From the NCBI RefSeq assembly GCF_020782875.1, contig NZ_JAJGBN010000002.1:62001-126000 (forward strand): a stretch of 64,000 nt of DNA. Direction: 5' to 3'. Below, piece by piece: positions 8,601 through 17,921 of the stretch (the stretch's first letter is position 1; each line of letters starts with the position of its first letter). This DNA comes from Allomuricauda sp. M10 (GTDB taxonomy: Bacteria; Bacteroidota; Bacteroidia; Flavobacteriales; Flavobacteriaceae). The position numbers were made by a program, and so were the translations under genes. The notes beneath the pieces are model-generated. The model did not search any database. It was not told the origin of the DNA and was given only the letters and a program-made list of their open reading frames with translations.

Positions 8601-11156
8601 AAATTGGGAGAACAGGCCAACATCACTTTCCCTTCGGATAAAGGTGGAAGGGCTTTGATCAGCATTGAAAACGGTACCGAAGTATTGTCCCAACAATGGG
8701 TAGAAACTTCTGCCAAGGAGACCAAGGCCACCATTCCGATTACAGCAGAAATGGCTCCGAATGCCTACATCAACATTTCCTTGTTGCAACCGCACGGACA
8801 GGCCACCAACGATTTGCCTATCCGATTGTACGGAGTGGTGCCATTGTTGGTGGAAAACCCGGCCACAATGCTCGAACCTCAAATTTCGATGCCCGAAGTT
8901 CTGGAACCCGAGTCATCGTTTAAGGTTACTGTTTCGGAAACCAACAAAAAACCCATGACCTATTCTTTGGCTGTGGTAGATGACGGACTTTTGGACTTGA
9001 CGCGTTTTAGGACCCCGGACATCCATGCTTCTTTTTATGCAAGACAAGCGCTAGGAGTGAAAACTTTTGACATTTTTGATGATGTAATGGGTGCCTACTC
9101 CGTGAGCGTGGACAACATCTACGCCATCGGTGGGGGTGATATTGGCGCCGGGGCGAAAAATCGAAAGGCCCAACGCTTTAAACCTGTCGTCACCTATTTG
9201 GGTCCCTTTACCCTGAAGGCTGGAGAAAAAGCATCTCACACCATCGATATGCCAAATTATGTAGGCTCGGTTCGTACCATGGTCGTTGCCGGTAACTTGA
9301 ACAGTGCCTACGGAAACGCCGAAAAAACCACTCCGGTTCGTAAACCTTTGATGGTGTTGACGTCCATCCCGAGAAAATTATCTCCTGGAGAAACCGTGAC
9401 CATTCCGGTTACCGTTTTTGCCATGGAAGCCAAAGTGAAAAATGTAAAAGTTTCCATCAATGCCGGTAAAGCGTTAGAGGCTATTGGGGAAACAACCAAG
9501 AACATTACCTTCAATGCTGTTGGGGAACAAATCGTAAACTTCGACTTTAAGGTGAAACCTGCTTCCTCCTTCCAAACCATAACCGTAACGGCCAGTGGTG
9601 CAGGGGAAAGTGCGAGCAGCAAAACCGAAATCGATGTGGAAAATCCAAATCCCATCACCACCAAAAGCGAGTTATTCACTGTGGATGCCAATGGCAGCAT
9701 GGCCATTCCTTTTGAAACGTTTGGCACTTCTGGCACCAACGAGGCTTTTATCGAATTCTCCACTTTGCCTCCAATGGATTTCAGTAAGCGATTGGATTAC
9801 CTGTTGAGATATCCCCATGGCTGTGTGGAACAGACTACCTCGGCGGCCTTCCCACAATTGTTTTTGGCGGATGTGTTGGACATCACTTTTGAAAAGAAAA
9901 AGGATATTGAGAAAAATGTAAAGGCAGCCATCAAAAAATTGGGTGATTTCCAAACCCCGAACGGTGGACTCAGCTATTGGCCTGGTTATGGAAATGCCGA
10001 TGATTGGGGTACGTCCTACGCAGGTCATTTTATGCTGGAAGCCAAACAGCAGGGTTATCAGCTACCGTTGACGTTCTTGACCAATTGGTTGAAATATCAA
10101 AAGACGGCAGCCCGTCAATGGAGCAATCAAAGTTCTGGTTATAACGATGATATTTCCCAAGCGTATCGCCTGTACACCTTGGCTTTGGCGCAACAGCCCG
10201 AGTTGGCTGCCATGAACCGACTTCGGGAAACTAAAAACTTGAGCAATGAAGCCAAATGGCGTTTGGCAGCTGCCTATGCACTGGCCGGGAAAAAAGAAGT
10301 GGCCCAAGAAATCGCCCAAAAGGCAAACATCAACTTTACACCAAGCAATTATGATTACCGAACCTATGGTTCCGTTTTCAGAAATAGGGCCATGGCACTG
10401 GAAACATTGGTGATCTTAGGAGATTCCAAACAGAGGGATTTGTCCATTTCTTTGGCCAAGGACCTTTCTTCCCAAAATTGGTACAGTACGCAGGAAACGG
10501 CTTTTGCCTTATTGTCCCTTTCCAAAATGGTCATGAAAAATGGAGGCAAGTCCATCGACCTAACTTATACCAGCAACGGAAAGGAAATTTCAGTGAAGAC
10601 CGATAGGGTCATTGCACAAAGAGGGCTCACCATCACCTCCTTCAAAAATGAAATACAGGTGAAGAACAAACAAGGGAACACCATTTATGCCACCCTCACC
10701 CAGACCGGAAAATTACCCGTTGGACAGGAATTGGCCCTTCAACAAAACCTCAACCTCAATGTGGTTTATAAAGATGCCATGGGAAATACCATGGATGTTT
10801 CTGAACTACGGCAAGGAACTGAATTTCAAGCAGAAATTACCGTTTTCAATAGTTCCAATGACTATGTCGACAACTTGGCGTTGACCCATATTGTACCCAG
10901 TGGTTGGGAGATTGTGGACACTTCTTTTGCTGGCGGGGACAATCCGAATGCATCTAAGGCAGATCATGTGGATACCCGTGACGATCGCACCCATTTGTAT
11001 TTTAACCTTGGGGCACGCAAGTCGGCCACGTTTACTGTTAAACTAAATGCCTCCTTCCTTGGAGATTACTATTTGCCGGGAGCCCAAGTAGAAGCCATGT
11101 ACGACAACAACTACCAAGCACGAAACAAAGGAAATTGGATTAAAGTGGTACAGTGA
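5607..11156 (+). CDS. Alpha-2-macroglobulin family lipoprotein with thioester motif
   Basis: A 1849-residue surface/periplasmic protein. Residues 1-19 are a lipoprotein signal with lipobox V-S-S-C (Cys19). The N-terminal half contains Ig-like/MG domains. Near residues 449-497 there is an acidic, tyrosine- and tryptophan-rich segment bounded by two cysteines. The C-terminal half has the macroglobulin core with the thioester motif C-V-E-Q (Cys1406 to Gln1409, context YPHGCVEQTT) and an alpha/alpha toroid. Bacterial A2M proteins of this kind trap attacking proteases by covalent linkage. The gene is followed immediately by pbpC, the classical pairing in which PBP1c is thought to repair peptidoglycan after a breach. 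Length fits the long Bacteroidota forms. Intact thioester residues suggest an active trap. Confidence 0.93.
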   Translation: MSRLLKITLFAFLIFVSSCKKKEAVVVTDNLFKFKDYISYHTHGNQSISAPITIALAQQLEQFELNQELPKEYLQISPKVDGKLIIENGRELTFQPSEYLKPNTEYVVTLALNKLFENIDKEFKTYTFSFKTITPNFKINLGNLQSYSKELQYLTGTLDASDILDASKIESILSVKQGDKNVPVSWDNASENAQYFSFKIDSISRKTEDSELTISWTGKELSIENEGSEKFTIPGLNKFVVVDAKTTSSPNAVLTLNFSEPLKQNQNLNGLVTIENAESLRYEINGNLLRVYPSNRILGEVRVNAFEGIKSEYGFTLKNTFSELVSFEQLKPAVRLISKGTILPNAASTPIYFETVNLSAVEVRVIQVFENNMLQYLQNNDLTESYSPDFRPVGRRVAFKVLPLAENGEENSSYWKAHALDLSSLIKVNPGSLYRVEFSFKKEHTTYSCDDSETTEDQTETYKSSADEESMEERYWDNEIYYWRDYDYDWENRDNPCHQAYYNYDRIASTNLLGSDLGLIVKKGKNHSYHFAATNLLTTQPEANTKIKLYNYQQQLLGEVTTDASGLSIYDGDKSVAFAVAEKNNNFAYAKLLDGNALSLSTFDVYGEELQRGLQGFLYTERGVHRPGDVIHLTFVLDDKANPLPKGHPVTLEVSDARGKLVQRNVLTEGTLPISEGLFAKKENKFYYFPIPTQADAPTGNWSAKVIVGGAQFNKYLKVATVKPNRLKVDFSFDNEVLKANSNNSGKAIVQWLHGAPARNLKIDINANLSKASNAFPKLKDYVFQDPARDFYDTELQWISSKLDGNGELAINEKINVNGNAPGMLQATFTTKVFEGGGDFSIDVFTKNVAPYPYFVGLRSPEAKQYGSFMTDENNSFSVITVDDQGKPSGNRKLKVQIYKIEWRWWWNRGYDNLSRYENASVHSPFKEMTVTTGADGKANFNLKVPDDDGGRFLIRVIDEAGHATGRTAYFYRNWWKRPSGDSESSKILVFSADKENYKLGEQANITFPSDKGGRALISIENGTEVLSQQWVETSAKETKATIPITAEMAPNAYINISLLQPHGQATNDLPIRLYGVVPLLVENPATMLEPQISMPEVLEPESSFKVTVSETNKKPMTYSLAVVDDGLLDLTRFRTPDIHASFYARQALGVKTFDIFDDVMGAYSVSVDNIYAIGGGDIGAGAKNRKAQRFKPVVTYLGPFTLKAGEKASHTIDMPNYVGSVRTMVVAGNLNSAYGNAEKTTPVRKPLMVLTSIPRKLSPGETVTIPVTVFAMEAKVKNVKVSINAGKALEAIGETTKNITFNAVGEQIVNFDFKVKPASSFQTITVTASGAGESASSKTEIDVENPNPITTKSELFTVDANGSMAIPFETFGTSGTNEAFIEFSTLPPMDFSKRLDYLLRYPHGCVEQTTSAAFPQLFLADVLDITFEKKKDIEKNVKAAIKKLGDFQTPNGGLSYWPGYGNADDWGTSYAGHFMLEAKQQGYQLPLTFLTNWLKYQKTAARQWSNQSSGYNDDISQAYRLYTLALAQQPELAAMNRLRETKNLSNEAKWRLAAAYALAGKKEVAQEIAQKANINFTPSNYDYRTYGSVFRNRAMALETLVILGDSKQRDLSISLAKDLSSQNWYSTQETAFALLSLSKMVMKNGGKSIDLTYTSNGKEISVKTDRVIAQRGLTITSFKNEIQVKNKQGNTIYATLTQTGKLPVGQELALQQNLNLNVVYKDAMGNTMDVSELRQGTEFQAEITVFNSSNDYVDNLALTHIVPSGWEIVDTSFAGGDNPNASKADHVDTRDDRTHLYFNLGARKSATFTVKLNASFLGDYYLPGAQVEAMYDNNYQARNKGNWIKVVQ

Positions 11157-11166
11157 TGTGTTTCGA

Positions 11167-13539
11167 ATGATCAATTTTTGGGAACGATTAAAAAGGTTTG
11201 CATACCGACATAAGATCAAGTTGGCCATTTTTATGGCCTTCTTGGTCTTGTGGTTGTTCTGTTTGCCTAAAAATCTGTTTGAAGATCCCACCTCAACCGT
11301 GGTAAACAGCGCCGATGGTTCTTTGATCGGAGCGCGGATTGCCAATGACGGTCAATGGCGGTTTCCTGAAATGGATTCCGTCCCCAAACGTTTTGAGGAA
11401 TGCGTTCTTCTTTTTGAGGATGAATATTTTTACCAACACCCCGGTTTTAATCCCGTTTCCATTGTTAAGGCCATTGGTCATAACCTGACCAAAAAATCCC
11501 GCAGGGGTGGCAGCACCATTACCCAGCAAGTCATCCGTTTGAGCCGAAAGAACAAGTCACGGACCTATGGGGAGAAAGTGGTTGAAATCTTCCTGTCCAC
11601 ACGACTGGAATTGAGGTATTCCAAAAAAGAAATTCTCAGATTATATGCCTCCCACACCCCTTTTGGTGGCAATGTGGTTGGGTTGGAAACCGCGGCTTGG
11701 CGCTATTTTGGTATTCCGGCCCATGAACTGAGTTGGGGCCAGGCAGCCTCTCTGGCAGTGTTGCCCAATGCACCGGCCCTTATTTTTCCAGGAAGAAATG
11801 AGTCCATTTTTCTTGAAAAGAGAAATCGGTTGCTGGAAAAATTAAAGGATAAAGGTATTTTGGATGAAACCACCTATGAACTGGCCAAAGCAGAACCCCT
11901 TCCTCAAAAACCGGTTCCGTTACCAGATGTGGCTCCCCATCTTACGGAGCGCATAAGAACCGAACACCCGGGACAACGCATTACAACTTCAATTGACAGG
12001 ACATTGCAACAACGATTGAACCTCTTGGCCGAAAGACACTACCATCAATTGAAGGGAAACGAAATCCATAATCTGGCTATTTTAGTGCTCAATGTGGAAA
12101 CCCGAAAAGTGTTGGGGTATGTGGGCAACTCCCCTTCGGGAAAGGAACATGCCAATTACGTGGACATCATCACCAAAAAACGAAGTACGGGAAGCACCTT
12201 GAAGCCATTTTTATTTGCGTCCCTGTTGGACGAAGGACAATTGCTGCCTCATAGTTTGGTAGAAGATGTACCGACCGTGATTAACGGGTATCATCCTCAA
12301 AATTTTGATAAAAAACATGTGGGTGCCGTACCGGCCAGCAGGGCCCTTTCACGGTCCCTGAATGTTCCAGCCGTGCGATTGTTACGAGAATACGGTTTGC
12401 CAAAATTCTACAACAAACTCAAAAAAATGAACATGGCGTCGTTGGACAAGTCTTCTTCCTATTATGGGCTATCCTTGATACTCGGCGGGGCCGAAAGTTC
12501 CCTTTGGGAAATCACGCAGACCTATGCCGCCATGGCTTCCACTTTAAACTATTTTGTGGACCATTCCAGCACCTATCGCACCCATGAATTTGTGCAACCT
12601 TCGTATGTATCCAATACAGAAATTGATTTGGGAACACAGCAATTTGACCCACCCATTTTTGGAGCTGGGGCTATCTATTCCACTTTTCAATCCATGTATG
12701 AAGTAAACCGTCCGGAAGGAGATGAAAACTGGCACTTTTTTGATTCCTCCCAACCGATTGCCTGGAAAACCGGGACCAGCTTTGGTTTTAAGGATGCCTG
12801 GGCGGTTGGGGTAACACCCGAATATGCCATTGGGGTTTGGGCCGGTAACGCCGATGGCGAAGGAAGGCCCGGATTAACGGGAATCACAGCAGCAGCTCCT
12901 TTGTTGTTTCAAGTTTTGGATGCCCTTCCCCACAGCGGTTGGTTCCAGGAACCTTTTGATGATCTAGTTGAAGTGGAAGTGTGTTCGCAAAGTGGTTATC
13001 GGGCTTCGGTCTTTTGTGACGATGCAAAAAAAGAATATGTTCCTACTTATGGTACTCGAAGTGGCCCCTGCCCTTTCCACCAGCAATTGTTTTTGGATGC
13101 ATCGGAAACCTATCGTGTAAACTCGGAATGCTATCCTTTGGAAAATATGAAAGCCAAAAACTGGTTCGTGCTCCCTCCTACCATCGAGTACTATTATGCG
13201 CTTTCCAACCCCAATTACAAGGAATTGCCCTCTTATTTGGCCAATTGTTCGGAAATGGAGAACCAATTGATGGAATTCATCTATCCGAAAGCCAATGAAG
13301 CGGTATTGCTCCCAAAAGACCTGGGAACCAAAACCAAGGACATCCTATTAAAATTGGCACATCAACAAAACAATGCCATCGTATATTGGTATTTGGACGG
13401 CACCTATATGGGCAAAACGGAAAACTTCCACGAACTTATTCTGGACATTGAACCAGGGGAATATATCCTTACGGCTGTGGATAACTCCGGCAACCGGATT
13501 CAGCAAAAACTGGAAGTTCTTTTGGCTTCTGAGCAGTAA
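11167..13539 (+). CDS. pbpC: Penicillin-binding protein 1C
   Basis: A bifunctional peptidoglycan synthase of about 790 residues. Order: short cytoplasmic part, membrane anchor (IKLAIFMAFLVLWLFCL), glycosyltransferase domain with EDEYFYQHPG and RRGGSTITQQ, transpeptidase domain with the S-x-x-K motif in STGSTLKPF (Ser346 counted from 11158) and KTGTS, then a PBP1c C-terminal domain. Catalytic motifs are intact. The frame also allows a GTG start at 11158, one base after the A2M stop; the ATG at 11167 is preferred because an ATG is available and it leaves only a few residues before the anchor. It forms an operon with the A2M gene and is convergent with der, separated by four bases. Confidence 0.92.
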   Translation: MINFWERLKRFAYRHKIKLAIFMAFLVLWLFCLPKNLFEDPTSTVVNSADGSLIGARIANDGQWRFPEMDSVPKRFEECVLLFEDEYFYQHPGFNPVSIVKAIGHNLTKKSRRGGSTITQQVIRLSRKNKSRTYGEKVVEIFLSTRLELRYSKKEILRLYASHTPFGGNVVGLETAAWRYFGIPAHELSWGQAASLAVLPNAPALIFPGRNESIFLEKRNRLLEKLKDKGILDETTYELAKAEPLPQKPVPLPDVAPHLTERIRTEHPGQRITTSIDRTLQQRLNLLAERHYHQLKGNEIHNLAILVLNVETRKVLGYVGNSPSGKEHANYVDIITKKRSTGSTLKPFLFASLLDEGQLLPHSLVEDVPTVINGYHPQNFDKKHVGAVPASRALSRSLNVPAVRLLREYGLPKFYNKLKKMNMASLDKSSSYYGLSLILGGAESSLWEITQTYAAMASTLNYFVDHSSTYRTHEFVQPSYVSNTEIDLGTQQFDPPIFGAGAIYSTFQSMYEVNRPEGDENWHFFDSSQPIAWKTGTSFGFKDAWAVGVTPEYAIGVWAGNADGEGRPGLTGITAAAPLLFQVLDALPHSGWFQEPFDDLVEVEVCSQSGYRASVFCDDAKKEYVPTYGTRSGPCPFHQQLFLDASETYRVNSECYPLENMKAKNWFVLPPTIEYYYALSNPNYKELPSYLANCSEMENQLMEFIYPKANEAVLLPKDLGTKTKDILLKLAHQQNNAIVYWYLDGTYMGKTENFHELILDIEPGEYILTAVDNSGNRIQQKLEVLLASEQ

Positions 13540-13543
13540 AACC

Positions 13544-14845
13544 CTACTTCTTCCTCATAAAGATGGTCACCGGCACGCCCGTAAAATCGAAATTCTCCCG
13601 TAACTTATTTTCCAAGAACCGCTTGTAGGGATCCCGCACGTATTGCGGTAGATTACAGAAGAACGCAAACTGTGGATACGGTGTCGGCAACTGGGTACAG
13701 AACTTGATCTTCACATATTTACCCTTGTACGCTGGTGGCGGAGTATGCTCAATAATGGGCAACATGATATCGTTCAATTTTCGGGTAGGCACCTTTTTAG
13801 AACGGTTTTTGAACACTTCCACTGCTGTTTCAATGGCCTTATAGATCCGCTGTTTATTCAATACCGATATGAACAGAATTGGTACATCTTCAAAAGGGGA
13901 AATGGCTTCTTTGATCTTGGCCGTATATTCTTTTACTGAGTTCGTGTCCTTCTCCACCAAATCCCATTTGTTCACCAGAATCACGATACCCTTATTGTTG
14001 CGCTGTGCCAGCCAAAAAATATTCTCCACTTGACCATCAAAACCACGGGTGGCATCCATCAATAAGATACAAACATCGCAATGCTCAATGGCGCGAACGG
14101 AACGCATTACAGAGTAAAACTCCAAATCTTCCTTCACTTTGGATTTCTTCCGGATACCGGCAGTATCCACCAAATTGAATTCAAATCCGAACTGATTGTA
14201 TTTGGTATCAATACTGTCCCTTGTGGTTCCGGCAATATCGGTCACAATATAACGGTCTTCCCCAATCAAAGCATTGATGAAGGATGATTTCCCTGCATTA
14301 GGGCGACCTACCACTGCAAAACGGGGCAATTCACTTTCTTCCTCTTGAATATCGGGCAACACCTTAACAAGTGCGTCCAACAATTCTCCTGTACCACTTC
14401 CGTTCACACTGGAAAGTGTAAAATATTCCCCAAGCCCCAAAGCGTAGAATTCCACTGCATCGGCCACACGTTGGGCATTATCTACCTTGTTCACGGCCAA
14501 AAAAACAGGTTTATTCACCTTGCGGAGTAACTTGGCCACGTCCTCGTCCATCCCGGTCACACCAGATTCCACATCCACCATAAAAATGATGGCATCCGCT
14601 TCCCCGATGGCCAATTCCACTTGCTTATCGATTTCTTTTTCAAAAACGTCATCACTCCCAAGCACATATCCACCGGTATCGATCAAGGAAAATTCCTTGC
14701 CGTTCCAGTCGCTTTTTCCATAATGACGGTCACGGGTAACGCCACTCACGGCATCCACTATCGCTTCACGGCGACGGATCAATCGGTTGAAAAAAGTGGA
14801 TTTGCCCACATTGGGCCTCCCTACGATAGCTACAATAGCTCCCAT
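13544..14845 (-). CDS. der: Ribosome biogenesis GTPase Der (EngA)
   Basis: About 433 residues with two consecutive GTPase domains and a C-terminal KH-like domain, the defining Der architecture. P-loops are GRPNVGKS near the N-terminus and GRPNAGKSS near residue 183; each domain also has D-T-x-G (DTGGYV, DTAGIR) and N-K-x-D (NKVDNA, NKWDLV). Der binds the 50S subunit and is needed for its maturation. The frame is open to an ATG at 14851 ([11 protein letters not shown]); the ATG at 14845 gives the usual start M-G-A-I-V and is preferred. A TACTTTTG box lies just upstream. Confidence 0.97.
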   Translation of the reverse strand: MGAIVAIVGRPNVGKSTFFNRLIRRREAIVDAVSGVTRDRHYGKSDWNGKEFSLIDTGGYVLGSDDVFEKEIDKQVELAIGEADAIIFMVDVESGVTGMDEDVAKLLRKVNKPVFLAVNKVDNAQRVADAVEFYALGLGEYFTLSSVNGSGTGELLDALVKVLPDIQEEESELPRFAVVGRPNAGKSSFINALIGEDRYIVTDIAGTTRDSIDTKYNQFGFEFNLVDTAGIRKKSKVKEDLEFYSVMRSVRAIEHCDVCILLMDATRGFDGQVENIFWLAQRNNKGIVILVNKWDLVEKDTNSVKEYTAKIKEAISPFEDVPILFISVLNKQRIYKAIETAVEVFKNRSKKVPTRKLNDIMLPIIEHTPPPAYKGKYVKIKFCTQLPTPYPQFAFFCNLPQYVRDPYKRFLENKLRENFDFTGVPVTIFMRKK

Positions 14846-14861
14846 CTGCATTAAATTTTGG

Positions 14862-14869
14862 CAAAAGTA
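14862..14869 (-). promoter_or_regulatory. Putative -7 box for der
   Basis: On the minus strand the sequence is TACTTTTG, an exact match to the Bacteroidota TAnnTTTG element. The predicted transcription start would lie about 4 bases downstream, leaving a leader of only ~13 bases before the ATG at 14845. No TTG was found at the proper -33 distance, so this is a partial promoter match. Confidence 0.5.
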
Positions 14870-14886
14870 CCATTTATTATGAAGAA

Positions 14887-14912
14887 AAAATGATACCTTT
14901 TTTTATCATTTT
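14887..14912. repeat. AT-rich inverted repeat before the small membrane protein gene
   Basis: AAAATGATA and TATCATTTT flank an 8-base T-rich loop. It sits 10 bases upstream of the gene at 14922 and between two divergent genes. It could be an operator or a weak hairpin; composition alone makes chance possible. Confidence 0.35.
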
Positions 14913-14921
14913 CAAACTGTT

Positions 14922-15425
14922 ATGAGCGACCTGACCAATGAGATCGTTTTAAGGCCCCGATTCCATGTTGCCTTAAAGACGGATATGGAGGCTTTAAAGC
15001 ATATTTATGATGGCTGCAAAAAGGAAGGATTTTTGATCAGCAGGCTAGATGAGCATGTTTTTATCAAGTTCCGAAAGGCAGACACCAATTTTTGGACCCC
15101 ACAATTACACCTTGAACTTTCTACCTATGAGGAAGGAATAAGCAACATTAGAGGTGTTTTTGGGCCCAACCCAACGCTTTGGACGTTTTTCATGTTTCTT
15201 CATTTTGGAGTGGGGACGCTCTTTGTGATCTTGGGGATTTTTGCCTATTCCAACCATTCATTGGGTAAGGACATTACTTTTTTGATGGTGGGCATGTTTT
15301 TTTTGGTGTTGCTCTGGTTTGCCCTATACGCGTTTGGGCGTTTGGGAAAATCGAAAGGGGAAGGACAAATGGAACAACTGAAATCCTTGTTCAGGGAAAC
15401 CATTTCCGGGTTTCAAAGAATTTGA
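14922..15425 (+). CDS. Conserved two-TM membrane protein of unknown function
   Basis: A 167-residue protein. Residues 1-80 are a soluble domain with alternating charged and hydrophobic residues (FHVALKTDMEALKHIYDGCKK), followed by two membrane segments (about 85-108 and 113-137) and a short amphipathic C-terminal tail. No catalytic motif is seen. It lies between der and era, on the opposite strand, and has no P-loop of its own, so a label as GTP-binding protein would not be justified. It is probably a real gene, because its codon use resembles the neighbours and it fills the gap exactly. Function unknown. Confidence 0.75.
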   Translation: MSDLTNEIVLRPRFHVALKTDMEALKHIYDGCKKEGFLISRLDEHVFIKFRKADTNFWTPQLHLELSTYEEGISNIRGVFGPNPTLWTFFMFLHFGVGTLFVILGIFAYSNHSLGKDITFLMVGMFFLVLLWFALYAFGRLGKSKGEGQMEQLKSLFRETISGFQRI

Positions 15426-15431
15426 GGAAAC

Positions 15432-16310
15432 CTATCCGTTATAGCCAAATCGTCTTAACTGTTGGGCATTGCTCCTCCAGTTTTTGTTGACTTTCACATA
15501 GAGTTCGATATGCACCTGCTTGGCGAAGAATTTTTCGAGATCCTTTCGGGCTTCTACCCCAACTTTTTTTAGGGCACTACCCTTATGACCGATAATGATT
15601 CCCTTCTGCGTATCACGCTCAACCATGATCACGGAACGGATTCGGATGATGTCCGCATCTTCTAAAAACTCTTCGGTTTCCACCTCAACGGAATAGGGAA
15701 TTTCCTTTTTATAGTGAAGCAAAATCTTTTCACGGATGGTCTCGTTCACAAAAAAACGTTCGGGTTTGTCCGTCAGCTGATCTTTAGGGTAATACGGTGG
15801 TCCTTCAGGAAGCAGTTCTAGAATCCTTTCGAATACTTCCTTCACATTAAAATTTTCCAGGGCGGAAATGGGATGGATCTCTACACTGGGCAACTGCTCT
15901 TGCCAATATTGGATCTGTTCTTCCAAAATCTGTTGATCGGAAGTATCAATTTTATTGAGCAGCAACAACACTGGAATCTTACTGTTCTTGATTTTTTTGA
16001 AGAACTCCTCGTCCTTTAGTGCCTTTTCGCCAATCTCCACCATATACAACAACACATCGGCATCCTCAAAAGCGGATTTCACGAAATCCATCATGGAGGT
16101 CTGAAGTTCGTAAGCTGGTTTAATGATTCCGGGGGTATCGGACAAAATCATTTGAAAATCTTCCCCGTTCACAATGCCCAAAATCCTATGGCGGGTGGTC
16201 TGCGCCTTGGAAGTGATAATGGAAAGTTTTTCACCCACAAAGGCGTTCATCAATGTGGATTTACCCACATTCGGATTTCCAATGATATTTACAAAGCCCG
16301 ATCTATGCAC
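15432..16310 (-). CDS. era: GTPase Era
   Basis: A 292-residue protein with an N-terminal GTPase domain (P-loop GNPNVGKS, D-T-P-G in SDTPGIIKP, N-K-I-D in LLNKIDTS) and a C-terminal KH domain (RDTQKGIIIGHKGSALKKVG), the standard Era layout and length. Era binds the 3' end of 16S rRNA and helps assemble the 30S subunit, as Der does for the 50S. The start overlaps the stop of the upstream agcS gene by 8 bases, so era is likely translated from the symporter transcript, an unusual functional pairing. It is convergent with the membrane protein at 14922, 6 bases apart. Confidence 0.97.
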   Translation of the reverse strand: MHRSGFVNIIGNPNVGKSTLMNAFVGEKLSIITSKAQTTRHRILGIVNGEDFQMILSDTPGIIKPAYELQTSMMDFVKSAFEDADVLLYMVEIGEKALKDEEFFKKIKNSKIPVLLLLNKIDTSDQQILEEQIQYWQEQLPSVEIHPISALENFNVKEVFERILELLPEGPPYYPKDQLTDKPERFFVNETIREKILLHYKKEIPYSVEVETEEFLEDADIIRIRSVIMVERDTQKGIIIGHKGSALKKVGVEARKDLEKFFAKQVHIELYVKVNKNWRSNAQQLRRFGYNG

Positions 16311-17664
16311 CTTTCTTCATTTTTTGAAAATATTGTTTGGAGGCTGCGTTTACCTTGGGCGAAAGATACAACACTGCGATCATATTCGGAATCACCATCA
16401 AGGCATAAGATAGATCGATAAGATTTTTGACAAGCTGCAAAGAGGCCACAGCTGCAAATACGATCATAATGACAAAGAACACGTTATACCATTTTCCAAT
16501 TTTTGGATTGGTCAAAAACGAAAGGCTCTTCACCCCGTAATAGGAATACGTAAACAGGGTTGAAAGTGCAAAAGCGGCCACGATCACCATCAATAAAGTA
16601 TCCCCGATGCCATACAATGTTTTTTCAAAAGCGGACATGGTCATGGTAATGCCGCTGCCATCTTCCAAATAAGCCCCGCTCAAAATGATAACCACTGCAG
16701 TGAAGCTACAGACCATAATGGTATCAATAAAAGGCCCCAACATGGCCACAAGGCCTTCCTTGGTAGGTTCATTATTTCGGGATTGGCCATGGTACATGGG
16801 TGCGCTACCCAAACCTGCCTCATTGGAGAACATGGCCCTTCGAACACCGATTATGACCAATCCCCAAAATCCACCGGTGACCATGGTATCAAAATTCCAG
16901 GCTTCAACGAAAATCATTTTAAGGGCAGGGAAAATATCACCCGCATTGCTGGCCATTACAAATATTACGGCCAATAGGTAAACTCCCACCATAAAGGGCA
17001 CAATGGCAGATGCTACCTTTGCAATTTTGTTCAATCCCCCAAAAATGACCCCAGAGGTAACGATGGCCAAAAAGAACCCTATGGCCAATTTCCAATTGTA
17101 TTCCGATGTGACAAACAAGGTTTCATGAGGTTTTACTACGCCCATAAATGCTTCGGTAAACTGATTGGCGGTAAAGACCCCCAAGAATCCGACCAACCCA
17201 CAAATACTAAAAAATACGGCCATGGGTTTTGCCCAATTCCCCATCCCCTGGGTGATGTAAAACATTGGGCCGCCCTGTAATTTTCCTTCGGAATCGGTGC
17301 CACGGAACATGATGGCCAAGCTTCCGGAGTAAAATTTAATGCCCATACCCAGAAGGGCTGTAATCCAAATCCAAAAAACAACACCTGGCCCACCATCATG
17401 TATGGCAATGGCCACGCCAGAAATATTGCCCAGTCCCACGGTTGCGGCCACGGCGGCAGACAATGCCTGGAACGAACTTACATCGCCCTGGGCATTCTTG
17501 TCATCATATTTCCCAGATACCACTGCGAGTGCATGTCCAAAATACCGGAAAGGAATAAACCTGGAATAAAAAACCAAAAAGAGTCCCCCACCAATTAGAA
17601 GGATGAACATGGGCCATTCCGTGTAGGGTAAAATACTGGTGAGAAAATCGTTTATTGCTTCCAT
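16303..17664 (-). CDS. Alanine/glycine:cation symporter family protein (AgcS)
   Basis: A 453-residue polytopic inner-membrane protein with 10-11 predicted membrane helices. It carries family hallmarks: VVSGKYDDKNAQGDVSSFQALSAA and TVGLGNISGVA in the N-terminal third, then RRAMFSNEAGLGSAPM in the middle. Members import alanine or glycine with sodium or protons. Length is typical. The promoter must lie in the 110 bases before the tRNA gene, which runs the other way. The gene overlaps era by 8 bases at its 3' end. Confidence 0.93.
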   Translation of the reverse strand: MEAINDFLTSILPYTEWPMFILLIGGGLFLVFYSRFIPFRYFGHALAVVSGKYDDKNAQGDVSSFQALSAAVAATVGLGNISGVAIAIHDGGPGVVFWIWITALLGMGIKFYSGSLAIMFRGTDSEGKLQGGPMFYITQGMGNWAKPMAVFFSICGLVGFLGVFTANQFTEAFMGVVKPHETLFVTSEYNWKLAIGFFLAIVTSGVIFGGLNKIAKVASAIVPFMVGVYLLAVIFVMASNAGDIFPALKMIFVEAWNFDTMVTGGFWGLVIIGVRRAMFSNEAGLGSAPMYHGQSRNNEPTKEGLVAMLGPFIDTIMVCSFTAVVIILSGAYLEDGSGITMTMSAFEKTLYGIGDTLLMVIVAAFALSTLFTYSYYGVKSLSFLTNPKIGKWYNVFFVIMIVFAAVASLQLVKNLIDLSYALMVIPNMIAVLYLSPKVNAASKQYFQKMKKGA

Positions 17665-17735
17665 AAAGTCAAAATCCCGAATTTATGGATTTTAGACTGG
17701 ATTGTACCCAATGAAAGAAGAATATTGAGATTCAT

Positions 17736-17767
17736 TTGGAAATGATGTAAAAAGGGTTGTATATTTG
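17736..17767 (+). promoter_or_regulatory. Promoter of initiator tRNA
   Basis: TTG at 17736-17738 and TATATTTG at 17760-17767, separated by 21 bases, fit the Bacteroidota -33/-7 consensus TTG/TAnnTTTG exactly. The predicted start point is about 17771, seven bases before the mature tRNA 5' end. Confidence 0.8.
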
Positions 17768-17777
17768 CCGTCCATAT

Positions 17778-17850
<73 letters not shown>

Positions 17851-17854
17851 CTAC

Positions 17855-17887
17855 AAAGGGTTCTCCAAAAGAGAACCCTTTTTATTT
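17855..17887 (+). terminator. Rho-independent terminator after tRNA-fMet
   Basis: An 11-bp stem (AAAGGGTTCTC/GAGAACCCTTT) with loop CAAAA is followed by a T-rich run on the + strand. It ends the single-gene tRNA transcript. Confidence 0.85.
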
Positions 17888-17921
17888 GCCCTGTGCAATC
17901 ACAATTTTTTTGATGTGGCAA

